Of a DNA stretch of 64,000 nucleotides, positions 12,201-23,575 are shown in pieces. Origin of the DNA: Ptiloglossa arizonensis (lineage: Eukaryota; Arthropoda; Insecta; Hymenoptera; Colletidae); NCBI RefSeq assembly GCF_051014685.1, contig NC_135059.1:2480001-2544000 (forward strand), in the 5' to 3' direction. Position numbers and translations under genes: made by a program. How positions within the stretch are numbered: the stretch's first letter is position 1; the number at the start of each line of letters is the position of its first letter. The notes below the pieces were generated by a model. It was not told where the DNA came from and did no database searches. It worked only from the letters and a program-made list of their open reading frames with translations.

Positions 12201-14366
12201 TTTATTCATCATCACGAACGTTTTACAAGTATTTCATCTCGCTAGGAGCTTTCACGATCTTCTACAGTCGACGTGTGAAATATTCAATCGATAAAAATGA
12301 CTCAATTTCGAATCGATTGTAGTGCCCAGTTTCAAAAAGTCGCAGTCGCAAATTTATAAATTATTTCAAAGGGCTCAAAATCTCTCTCCTTCTCTCAGGG
12401 TGGCGCCTTTGTAAAATGTTGATAAACCTCGAACGGTTACTCGTTCGTAATAGCCTCGTTACAAAATGTTAATTTATCGTTGCATCGAAACGTTTGTCGA
12501 CGTGGCCGTGACACGAGTATTTCCTCGCGATACAGGGAAACGAGATTTCAATTAATTACCCGAGAGTAACGACGCGCAGAATTTCCGTATGACAAAATGT
12601 CATCGGATTAAGAGATTATCACGACGTGACAATCGGGAACGCGGGGTAATTGCTGCTCGCTGGTAACACAATGATCATGCGCGATAGTGGCATACTAAGA
12701 CCTGCTAGACACTGGACGACAACGGTGTGTTGTCGCGATCGACTTGCGTCACGCACGCATGCTGAATAATTAATGATATCCGCCGTTGAAAGAAGTAAAT
12801 GTCTGCTACGGAGAATCGAGTGAACATACCGCGGAATTAATTTCGGCGTGTAGCGAGCCCGGGAACCTGCTCGTGTTAATCGATTGGGAAACACAACCCT
12901 TGAAAGGTGATTATTCAAACCAATTCCCGGTTAACCGGAGCGACGAACCATCGGAAAAAATTTACTCCCGATCGTCGAGCGGTGTCGATTCGATTCTCGA
13001 TCGATGATCGAATACGCACGGTGAGTTTACGTGAGTTGTGCAACCGAAACTCGGACCGTACTCCCGTTACGATAACAATCGTTATGAAATAGTTCGGTAA
13101 CCGTGGTCCAGAATCGACGCGGTCAAATATTTCTATATCGATCATCGAAACAAACTTTACTGTTACGATTTTGACGTGGCCGGTAAAGTTAAGAATTATA
13201 ATTTTGTAGGCTTTTGAAACGTATCTTTCCCTCGATACTGGGTGGTTCGATGAGTTTTATCGAACGACAAAACAATATCGAACAACTTATTACGAGACGT
13301 TTCGTTCTGAGCAGCTGGGATCAAATAGGATAGATGTAACGATCGATTAGAGTACTCGATCATCGAAACGGTGGGGAAAAGATCGATGTAAATACCCAGT
13401 GACGTATAAACGATAACGATTAATTCAAAGATGAGCAACCGTTCGAAAACACAACATGCAAAATTTCACGGACAATTCCTATAGACGATAATACGATAAG
13501 TCGATTAATTCCATCAATTCCAAGTCGATTTATCATTTAACCATCTTGTAACCTACGGGTAATCGAGTAACATCGTGCTTATATTCAACGATTGAAATAA
13601 TAAATAGTAAGATTAGAGTAACTTGAATTTTAGGTCGAAAATTTTTAAATATACTTTCGTAATAATGATAAAAGCGAAGTAAAAAAATGTCGCGGTTATA
13701 GATTTTTGATTTTTCACACGTTCTAACATGAATTCGCAATAAGAGCGTTCGAAAAAGTTTTCGACAGCTCTTTTTTTGTAATCAGTTTTTTGTAATTTTT
13801 TATTTGTAATCAGTTCGTTGGGAAAAAGAATGAAATATCACATAAAAATTACTTCGACCAACATTAAATTTACCAACCGGTCGAAATGACCGGTTCCAAC
13901 CGATGTTATAAAGAAATTTACTTTATATTCCATAACACGTTTTCTAAACACATTAGGACTTTCTATTCTATATGTACGATCAATTTTAGAAATTCCTCTT
14001 TTTCCTCGAGCATCTGTTTCCCCGAGGTACGTACGAGGTGTACCTTAATATACTGGAATCTGTCGGTGGGGCTAGTGTTAAATATACACGGAACGTTAAA
14101 ATAGCTACGTGACTTTGAAACTCGATCGAAAAAAAAACGACATTTCGTGCATTTAACGAGTATCGTCTTTCGTGTACAGCTCGAACAGAACTCATGCTCG
14201 GTATGCGTTAACATTGGTGATCGGCGGTCCAAATTTATGTTTCTTTAAAGAGTTTACAAGAAACGAACACTCGAGAACTTTTAAATAATCTTAAGGGAGA
14301 GCGGAGTCAGTAGCAACACTTTGACTTTGGAACACGATTACGCGAAAGCTATTGCATTTGTAACAC
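9256..14366. other. Gene-free stretch with a small direct repeat
   Basis: No gene was supported. A phrase close to GGCAAAGTTCAGTCGATGTCATC at about 9417-9440 is repeated in modified form at about 9490-9512, suggesting a decayed short duplication. Around 10980-11200 a block ending GGGAGACGATGG recurs weakly as GGGGAGACAATATA, about 150 bp downstream. The long frames at 11783-12322 lie on both strands and carry no domain I recognise. Confidence 0.45.
13242..13286. repeat. Short palindromic repeat (mariner-end-like)
   Basis: The sequence begins GTGGTTCGATGAGTTTTATC and its right arm, read on the minus strand, begins GTTGTTCGAT. The minus strand also carries TTTTGTCGTTCGATAAAA. The same phrase occurs at 37513-37544 (minus), 42819 (plus) and 45538 (plus), so this is a member of a dispersed family. 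Confidence 0.5.
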
Positions 14367-14600
14367 AAAATTAGAAATTCTAAATTTCTAGATTAAATAA
14401 TTCTAAATTTCTAGATTAAATAATTGTAAATTTCTAGATTAAATAATTGTAAATTTCTAGATTAAATAATTGTAAATTTCTAGATTAAATAATTGTAAAT
14501 TTCTAGATTAAATAATTGTAAATTTCTAGATTAAATAATTCTAAATTTCTAGATTAAATAATTCTAAATTTCTAGATTAAATAATTCTAAATTTCTAATT
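14367..14600. repeat. 23-bp tandem array
   Basis: There are about ten units of AAATTTCTAGATTAAATAAT followed by TG or TC plus one base, with a period of exactly 23 bp (CTAGATT recurs at 14411, 14434 and so on). Only the base after AATT alternates between G and C in blocks. The array sits immediately upstream of one copy of a duplicated repeat (14616-14820). Confidence 0.9.
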
Positions 14601-14615
14601 TTTAAATATTTAATT

Positions 14616-14820
14616 AAAAATTCGGTTGTTCCCGAAAATCACAAAGATATTTATACCCAAAAGGGGTAAATTGTTCGATCATCAGGGTCAAAATTCAAAA
14701 TTATTAGCATTTTTTACAGATTCTACAATAAATAAAGCCAATGAAACGCAGTTGACGACGAAAATGGATGTTATTCGAATAAATCTTTATCGCGATAATT
14801 ATTCGAGTAAAAGTGAAGTT
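14616..14820 (+). repeat. Interspersed repeat, copy A (uninterrupted)
   Basis: This block of about 205 bp is highly similar to the repeat at 16782-17470. Both share AAAAATTCG, GTTGTTCCCGA, AATCACAAAGATATTTATA, GGGGTAAATTGTTCGATCAT and an ending AAAGTGAAGTT. Copy A lacks the MITE found in copy B, so it supplies the empty insertion site (ATATTTATACCCAA, around 14646-14660). No coding capacity is seen, and the class of parent element is unknown. Confidence 0.85.
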
Positions 14821-16054
14821 GTACAAACTTGCTACTTAATTATCTGACATTCTTCAGCCACGGTAATTTTGCTGTACGTCAGGTAATATTCAAGATATTA
14901 ATAAAAAACGGCAAGCATTAATAAAAATGTAACAAAATGTTACAGTCCGATGTCCGGGACGGTCGGTTGTAACAGTGTACACGTGGAGACTACAATAACG
15001 CAAGTTCAATTTCCGAAAATCAAGAAATTTGTCTAACTAAATTGTAACAGTATATGAAAAAAGCGCAAAATTATTATTTTGGTACACAGAAAGACCCAAA
15101 CCTAACCCTAACACTTGTACATTTTTAAACAAGGTTACTGTCCCTGACAATACCACAAAATAACAAGTAGAGAGACAAACTATCGAATATTTCTACTTTT
15201 CAATTTGAAAAAATGTCGAAGACAATTTCCTCGAATATGGAAAATCAACGTGACGGTCAACCGATCAATATAGAAGAAACTCGGACTCGGTGACGAGATA
15301 TATTTCTCTTTCGATGTCAAACAACTCGAGTATCGTCGCTACGCTCGTCTCAACGAGTTCGTAAACGCTGAAGAGGATTACGAAACGAATAATCGGACAT
15401 TGCGCAACAAACGCGGCGAGAAAATGTCCACGGTCGGCCAAGAGAAGAGAAAATAAATAGAACGAAGAAATTCCCGCTCCGTATCGAGGGAACTGTTTCT
15501 GGCAGCTGTTGCAAGCGTCGATCTCGTTCCTATCCCGAATCGTTTAACATTATAATGACGAGGCCTCCGAGAGAACACTCGTAACAGGTAGGAACATACT
15601 CGGGAGACCTGTTACGAGAGAACGGACCCCCCGCAGCCTGCGTTCGCCGACGTCAGATGTTATCTTCATCTATCACGGGCTAGAGAAGCGAGCCGAGCGA
15701 GCCGCCGGATCGGCTTTTGATCTCCTCCCGTTCGGCTCGCGGCTGTGCGAAAATATCGCGTGAGTGGACGCGCGAGGCGCCGAGTTCCCGTTATTATCGC
15801 GAAAATCTCGGGGCCGTCTTGGGTGCTCTCAGGGGGACCCGCATATGCGCCCGGACCCAGCGTTTTTTCGAGAAAATTAATGGGCCCCGCTGGCGGAAAC
15901 CTCCTCTCCTCCTTTTGCGCAGGGGCGCTGACATTCTTGCGCTTTCGCGGAACTTGCCTCTTTTCTTGCACGAAAGAGTTTATCTGTTGAGTGGGAACGC
16001 GGGAATCGAACGATTTCGACGAAATGGTGATATCGTGGCGTGATTTCTAATGGT
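14821..16054. other. Gene-free spacer between repeat copies
   Basis: No gene was supported. The sequence becomes GC-rich from about 15600 to 16000, with overlapping open frames on both strands and no domain. A short CCTAACCCTAAC phrase at about 15100 is too small to be telomeric. Confidence 0.5.
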
Positions 16055-16765
16055 GAAGTTTTTAGGGGGGAAATCTCTAGGGGGGGAATCTCTAAGGGGG
16101 AAATTTCTAGAGAAGAAATCTCTAGGGGGAAATTTCTAGAGACGAAATCTCTAGGGAAGAAATCTCTAGGGAAGAAATACCTGGGGACGAAATCTCTAGG
16201 GACGAAATCTCTAGGGAGGAAATTTCTAAGGACGAAATCTCTAGGGACGAAATCTCTAGGAAGAAAATTTCTAGAGAAGAAATCTTTAGGGAAGAAATCT
16301 CTAGGGAAGAAATCTCTAGGGACGAAATCTCTAGGGGGAAATCTCTAGGGAAGAAATTTCTAGAAACGAAATTTCTAGACAAGAAATCTCTAGGGAAGAA
16401 ATCTCTAGGGACGAAATCTCTAGAGACGAAATCTCTAGGAAAGAAATCTCTAGGGAGGAAATTTCTAGAGAAGAAATCTCTAGGGATGAAATCTCTAGGG
16501 ACGAAATATCTAGAGAGGAAATTTCTAGAGAAGAAATCTCTAGGGAAGAAATCTCTAGGGAAGAAATCTCTAGGAAAGAAATCTCTAGGGACGAAATCTC
16601 TAGAGACGAAATCTCTAGGGAGGAAATTTCTAGAGAAGAAATCTCTAGGGAAGAAATCTCTAGGATAATAATCTCTAGGGACGAAATCTCTAGGGAGGAA
16701 ATCTCTAGAGAAGAAATCCCCAGGGAAAAAATTTCTAAGAGCGAAATCTCTTTCGACGATCGGAA
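16055..16765. repeat. 15-bp minisatellite open in frame on both strands
   Basis: There are about 47 units of a GAAATCTCTAGGGAA-type 15-mer, with common variants GGGAC, AGAGA and AGGA before the next GAAAT. Because 15 is a multiple of three and most units lack stops, long frames are open on both strands. On the minus strand a frame of about 215 codons (16122-16769) reads as pentapeptides of the type RDFFP/RDFVP/RNFLP. On the plus strand KSLGK-type pentapeptides run in the frame. The first units are degenerate (GGGGGGAAATC). I call this a satellite and not a gene: no start context, signal or flanking exon supports translation. Confidence 0.92.
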
Positions 16766-16781
16766 ACATTAGAAATTTAAA

Positions 16782-17470
16782 TAAAAATTCGATTGTTCCC
16801 GAGAATCACAAAGATATTTATATTAGGGGGACCGGAAAGTAATGTCGGGAAACGACATTAAATTCAAATACATAAATTTTAAATTTAATTATTTACAACT
16901 AAACAAGTCACTATAACCTCAGAATGTCTTTGCTACGACTTTAATGTACACAATGAGCTGACAAATGACAATCAAATAGTGACATGCGCAGAAACGACAT
17001 TAAATTCAAATACATAAATTTTAAATTTAATTATTTACAACTAAACAAGTCACTACAACCTCAGAATGTCTTTGCTACGACTTTAATGTACACAATGAGC
17101 TGACAAATGACAATCAAATAGTGACATGCGCAGAAACGACATTAAATTCAAATACATAAATTTTAAATTTAATTATTTACAACTAAACAAGTCACTATAA
17201 CCTCAGAATGTCTTTGCTACGACTTTAATGTACACAATGAGCTGACAAATGACAATCAAATAGTGACATGCGCAGAAACGACATTACTTTCCGATCCACC
17301 TAATACCCAAGAGGGGTAAATTGTTCGATCATCAGGGTAAAAATTCAAAATTATTAGCATTTTTTATAGATTCTACAATAAATAAAACCAATGAAATGCA
17401 GTTGACTACGAAAATGGGTGTTACTCGAACAAATCTTTATCGGGATAGTTATTCGAATAAAAGTGAAGTT
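16782..17470 (+). repeat. Interspersed repeat, copy B (interrupted by a MITE)
   Basis: This is a second copy of the repeat at 14616-14820, in the same orientation. Its left part is 16782-16822 and its right part resumes at 17304. Between them lies a 481-bp element flanked by TA. Removing that element restores colinearity with copy A. The copies differ by scattered substitutions, so they diverged before or around the time of insertion. Confidence 0.88.
16823..17303. mobile_element. Mariner-type MITE with internal 3 x 142-bp array
   Basis: The left end begins TTAGGGGGACCGGAAAGTAA and the right end, read on the minus strand, begins TTAGGTGGATCGGAAAGTAA. The terminal inverted repeats are 25 bp with two mismatches. 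The element is flanked on both sides by TA (16821-16822 and 17304-17305), which occurs once in the empty-site copy A. That is the TA duplication expected of Tc1/mariner transposition. The interior has no transposase. It consists of three nearly identical 142-bp units (GAAACGACAT at 16849, 16991, 17133 and, as the start of the right end, 17275). A non-autonomous element mobilised by an unlinked mariner transposase fits best. Confidence 0.9.
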
Positions 17471-20400
17471 TATTCATATTTGAAAGTCCATCCGATTCCT
17501 AAGCATTATTGACAGGGTAACCAGTCTGTGTACCATTGCTTGCACGAAAAAATAAAATATTTCAACTGTAAAAACTGTGTCATTTTTAACTGTTAGATCT
17601 GCGATCGAGAATACCGTGGTTTCCAACGGTCCCGTATCCAATTATATAGAATAAACTAATTCTAGCGAGATTTTATTCAATGCACTCACAGTTTTTGAGA
17701 AAATTTTTACAAAACAAATTTATTCTGGTTTTGGACTTTAGAGAGTATCTTAATTTTTAATTTTCAATTTTGAAGCTAAAGAAAATTTCATAAGAGGATT
17801 AACAATTCTAAGAACGGTTCGGTCGACTTTTTTAAACAATTGAGTGAAATCTACAAATTTCTTATGGATTTGAGATTCTCGGTATGAGTTATATTATCAT
17901 ATAATGAAAATAAGAGAGACCAGCAATTTTTTATTTCTAAAAAGTGACCACGCAAAATAAATGTCCAAATGGAAAATACTCTGATCCTATAGAAACTATG
18001 TAGGTGATGTGATTATTAACTGGAACGGTAGTTTCCATTATCATATATGAAGTGAGTACAATATCGTCATAGTGGCGCCATCTGACGTGAGCCACACGAA
18101 CTAGTACCACGGTTATCTCGAAATTTAATCGTCGGCGTTTAATTCTCATCTCTACACAGACACTATATATATAGTTCTATTACGTAGATTTAGCACAGAC
18201 GATATATCCACAGATACTTAACTCTGTAGAATAGATGCTTAATTTTACATAAGTGGTGTCACAAAATCTAAAATGTCGAGCACGATAATAGTAGAAACCA
18301 AACGTGATACTATAAAGGGTTAAGTCTAAATACGAAACAGAGTATATCTTTTCGTAACAGAGTGTATCGTCAATGTAACGATAAATGGAACTCGGAAAAC
18401 TTTAACAACACGAGACTAAAAATCTTGTTAAAAATTGACATATCACTGCAATACGTATAAACAAGTATAGTTTGGGAAACATAAAAAGTAAATTGCAAAG
18501 CCTGGTAAATCATATAACACACAAAGTACACAGTTAAAACTTGAAAATAAAATAAAAACAATGAAAATAATATTTAATACGCGTAACACTCCTACTAGAA
18601 ATTTACAGTTTTAAGATGTAGATAAATATATTGATAACAAAATTTTGAACTCAGTATTCTGTCTAATTTATTATAAAAAATATTTTATACAATTACCATT
18701 CCTGTTATTTTATATCACTAATAATAATGTAGTGCAAAATATAGCGAGTGCAGCGATAGTGTAGAAAATTCTTTTAACAAAACATAAAAAAAGTACTTGT
18801 AAGAATAACTTTCCATGAAAGGATGAAAATCCATCCTTCCAAAAATTTTGATTATTAACCTTTTCTTTCTCCGGACAAGGTCCTGCTAAAATCTTAAAAC
18901 GTCCTCCATTAACGAAAAGGAAATACAACAATATTTGTAAAAACAATAACAAAAATAATGTATCGATCGAATTATTAAACGCGACGATCTGATTTGAATC
19001 TTTTAAGGGGAATAATCACGGCGGCGGACCGAAAAAATCATAAATTTCATTCTACATTTTAAACAGTTTTACTTACAAGTTTGAAAAACGATTAAGTCAT
19101 GCTATATTGTTTAAAGGATACAAAAGTACTTAAACACACCGCACAAGTGGATCGAATGCATTTACTTTACGACGAGTTTTTGTCGATTTAACCTCAAATA
19201 GAAGTACAGAGGTAGAATGTGTGAGGATTGCAACTAAATATGGCAAGTATTAATTAATTACTTACGTAACAATCCAGACCATCACAGACGAGGCATAAGA
19301 TCGATAAACGAGGAGAAGAGAAATACATTAGACGTCTGCATTTTGCGGGAGTTGGTGTCACATAATCTAAAATAACGATGTGTTAAATATCAGTAATTAT
19401 GGAACGTCCGCTTCGTTTAGAAGTAGTGACTCTAGTAACTACATTTAATTTATGCAACTGAACTGAATTCATCCGTAAATTTATTAAACCAAACAATCTC
19501 ACGAAATGTTGTAAAAATAAGTTCCATTTATTCACGTAAGTGGAATTACGAACATTATATCAACACGAAATTAAGAATATTCTTGAAGTTACAACTAACC
19601 TCAGAATTTGAATAGATTTTCCAAATCCAATTTATTCCCACACCTCGATTCCACAATATGCATTTTATACTCTAAGGGAAGAACGATTCAACACTTAACA
19701 TTTTTATATCTTTTACAATATATTGAAATATAGGATCACTTAAAGAGAATGGAAACAAAGACAGAAAAGAACTACATTCATCAATCGAAATGAATTTGTT
19801 CGCACGGATAGAGATTCATATTCTGAAGACACAAAAAGCATTACCTGCAACATCAAATTCGTGTCTAGTACATATCCTCGAACATAGAGTGCACCACAAA
19901 TCAGTGATATCTTTCGAGGTCGGTATTTCAGATTGTGATCCGATTCACGTGAGATAAATTATGTATTTTATATCCATGTATATTAGTTCTAGATAAGCTA
20001 ATTCTGTATTACTTCCAACGTTATCGATATTCACTAGAATCAAATTTCAAGCGCATTAGGTGTAAGAACAAATAATTATGACGTTAATTATTTTGTAACA
20101 ATCAGAAATCGAGTGAGATATAGCATAGACGGTGACATATGGAAATACTGCTCGAGTAAAATTCCAGTGATTCTAGAATTCATTTTCAATTTAAAAATCG
20201 AAGTCGAGAAAGATACTAAACGTAAAAAGCTTCAGGGATAAATTATCATACAATACTAGAAACTTTCATATCATCTATTTCGACTTATAATTTATGATCA
20301 CATGGTGAGAATGAAAGTAAAGAACAGAAGGAAAGAAAGCTACTCGCGTTGTAATGTAATGAATTTATGGAAATGCATCAAAGTTAATTCGTATTCTCAA

Positions 20401-23400
20401 GTTTCATAAATATATTCAGACTTTCATGTGCGTTACAACAATTTTCTACGTTGCAATATTCAATTATTTATTCTTATATATCAAGTAACTAATCTAAATT
20501 CACAGCTCATTATATAGCTTCTCGGTACTACCCACGACGAAGAATTATTGATCGTCGCAAATAATATCACTGATTTACTAAGCTCATTTTACGTGGAGGT
20601 TTTTGGCGCGCTGAAAATGTAGTGCGGGTAGGTAGAAGGTAGAAAAAAAGGAAGGGAGGGCGCTGTTATCATCCCGGGCCTTAACTAGTGGACCCATCGG
20701 TAAGGCATACTAGCCATGCTTTATACGCCAAGATATTGGGAGGTTAGTAAGGGATCGTATATATACCGATCGGAACAGGTACGGGAACTTGCAGGAAACG
20801 GTCGGCAGGCAGTCTCCCTCTGGTGGCAAGCGTGGAAAGTGCCGCCACAAGTTGTTGCGAGCAGAAAGGAGATAGATGGAGTCACAGTTCCATCGATCTA
20901 CCTCGACATGCGATACAAACGAAATTACTAAATCGAGGAGATAAAAGGAATTAAACCAAATGAGGGAAAATTGAAAAACGCACGACGCGAACCGTGGAAT
21001 TGGTCTTACTAGGTCCCGTTTCCCCATAGTGGGCCCAATTTAAGAGAAAATACACGACGCCCCCATTTTGCTACAGAAGTGCCCCGTTTCTCCCAGCTTC
21101 GCGTCAGGAGCAAATGCAAGTATGGACCTAACTCACGAAGGATGACGAAGAAGAGGGTCTCATTCTGGAATAAGTGGCTTCCATAGTGAAAAAGATGTGT
21201 CTCAACTCTTTGGGTTCGCGACATCTTTCTCTGAAAGAGGACACACCAAACGAGACGACAATCGACCGTTCGGACCAGCTGCACGACCCGTCACTTGCTT
21301 ATGCAACAAGCAGTTGTGACTGGACTGAGAAACCAATCGAGGAAACGAGCAAAAATAAGCTGGAAGAGAAGTAGTGAAAGTGTTTGCAATACGGATCTTA
21401 AACTTTATCATTCTTGAAAAGCCACGTTATAACACGAATTTAATATTTTTCTGTTTATATTTCAGGAAAATCTTCGTGACATCAATGACCGACGGAGCAA
21501 GGAAACATGTAAATTGTTTTCTGTCTTTGTCTGTATTATTCTAAATATTGCGTAAGTAGGGCGCCTATCAAATTATTTAAGAATTAGATTGAAAAATTCT
21601 TTTGAAAACTCCCTTCTTTATTTGTTCTTCGAACAGCGATCCAAATATATAAATAAAAATTCTGTAGAAAAGGAGATTGGCTAGACAACCTCCACGAGAT
21701 GAAACGTGGGCAATCGACATTATTTAGAATGTAATTAACAATTGTACCATCTGTAGCAGTGTAATCGAATTGTTAATTATATGGTAAACAATATGAGCAA
21801 ATCGACTGAGATCCTCCTTCTATGGTTTAATATAAGTTGAACATCATTTCAGAGTATGTACCTAGGGTAAGTTACGTTTAATTCATTAGATCAACTTGAA
21901 TAGTTTTGTTGATCAGTTTAGTTCTTCGAAGGTGGGAGATCGACCGTCGTTCCGCTGTTTCCAAGGCCGATTCTTGTGATCGCCTTCTCGGACAGCGGTC
22001 AATTACCTTGCAGCGCCTCGCTGGCAACAATGGGTAATGTCAACAAAAGTCCACTACAATTCGAATAAAAGTAACGTACAACGTGTATTCTTTCAGGAGT
22101 GGGCAATTTTTATTTGTTCGTTAGCATGTATATTTAATTTTATAATTCAAATTTTACTTTTTATGTAACGGGTAGTTTATAAATTTTTGTTCTCTGGTGA
22201 GTTTATTTTGGTTTTTTACTTAAAAGAACTGAAAGTCAATTAACTATTTTTCTAGATAGAAAACTCATTGCGAGGAAGACTTGTGAATCAATAATCGATA
22301 CGTGTAGCCTTGACAATGTCTATTGGATCATAATGAAAAATTTTGTTCGTGGAACAAAGAATATTTCAACGAAATGTTATTTTAAGCCATTGTTATTAAC
22401 ATTTACGCATGTTTCGAATACTAATGTTACAATATGTATCTTATTTACGACCTTTATTGACTTTGGTAGTTTAGTTGAGTATAGTTTCTAGAATCGATCT
22501 TTTTAAACAAAGAGGTCGCTGCGAAATGGCAGATATTTTACTGGGTCGGTATTTCAGATTTTAAAACGTTGCACATCAGCTTTCATAATTTGACAGTATC
22601 AAGAATCTCAGTTGAATAAATGTTGATATATTTACTAACGATAATATAAGGAGCATTTTGCTAGTTTCATCTTTAATTGATTTTAAAGTGGACCAGTTAC
22701 CGAATATTGGTAATATAGGCAATGTAATTTGTCTGCAGTACCAGATCACCTAATATTAAAATCTAAATTCTTCCAATCCACCTAAAGATGGCCTATTAGA
22801 AAGACTCACTCCATCACGTGCGAGACGCAGAGATGGAGATTTGAATGTTACATCGGCTATATTAAAATTGTTGTGCAGTAGTTACGTTTTGAATCATACA
22901 AGAACACAAGTGTGCATTACAATTTGCTGTGTCATTGGAACATCAATAATGCGGAAAGTGCTGTGTCTACGTGAAAAAGAGTCCTTCGAGGATTTGTGAC
23001 AGTGGTCGGCCATATTGAAGCTATCCCCAGCTAAAGTAGTGGCGCGTGTGTGTAAGGCAAGAAAGTCAGATGTTCGTGCTCCAAAGTTCCTTGTCTCATA
23101 CTTACGAGAGGTGAATTCCACTCGTTGAACACGTAAGTATGTAATTACTCGATATGCTCTACAATAAAAAAATACTATACTCTTTGCTATATTACCGATT
23201 GGGTTAATAGGATTTAAAATGCCGGTATGATTTCGAAAACAAAGAGGGGGCTCTCTATGAGATTTGTTCTGTTGCTGAGAAATTTTCAAGGATAACTTGG
23301 TAGGTACGCATCAGCATAATGAATGATGTAAGGCACCGTGTGTGTAATGATTCTAGCATTGACTTTCACCAATTCTTTTAAGGAAATACACTCGCAGTGG

Positions 23401-23575
23401 TGTGGGTGTATGGACGATCGCGTTTGTGTGACAAAGCGCACACAGTAGGTGAGGTCATATACCCATCACTCGCAGAGGTGGTTCCTCCTCCATTCACACT
23501 GTACAGTCACTCTGTAAAGCAAGTGCACGAAACCATCTCAGGGAATTCCAGTTCATTTCGTTATTATATTTTACG
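17471..23575. other. Long gene-free stretch before EOGT
   Basis: No coding exon could be supported. It is AT-rich to about 20.5 kb. Diverged direct repeats share GTGTCACAAAATCTAAAAT (18257) and GTGTCACATAATCTAAAATA (19354), and GGTCGGTATTTCAGATT occurs at both about 19919 and 22545. Positions 20590-21400 are GC-richer, with an E2F-like TTTGGCGC near 20600, and may include promoter or untranslated-exon sequence, possibly for EOGT. A CTCF-like AGTGGCGCCATCT sits at 18071-18083. Confidence 0.4.

Noticed and set aside
15094..15112. CCTAACCCTAAC phrase resembling telomere repeat
   Set aside because: Only two or three imperfect units and no array; insect telomeres are long TTAGG arrays.
22894..23289. 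131-codon minus-strand frame upstream of EOGT
   Set aside because: No recognisable family and no exon context; treated as chance.
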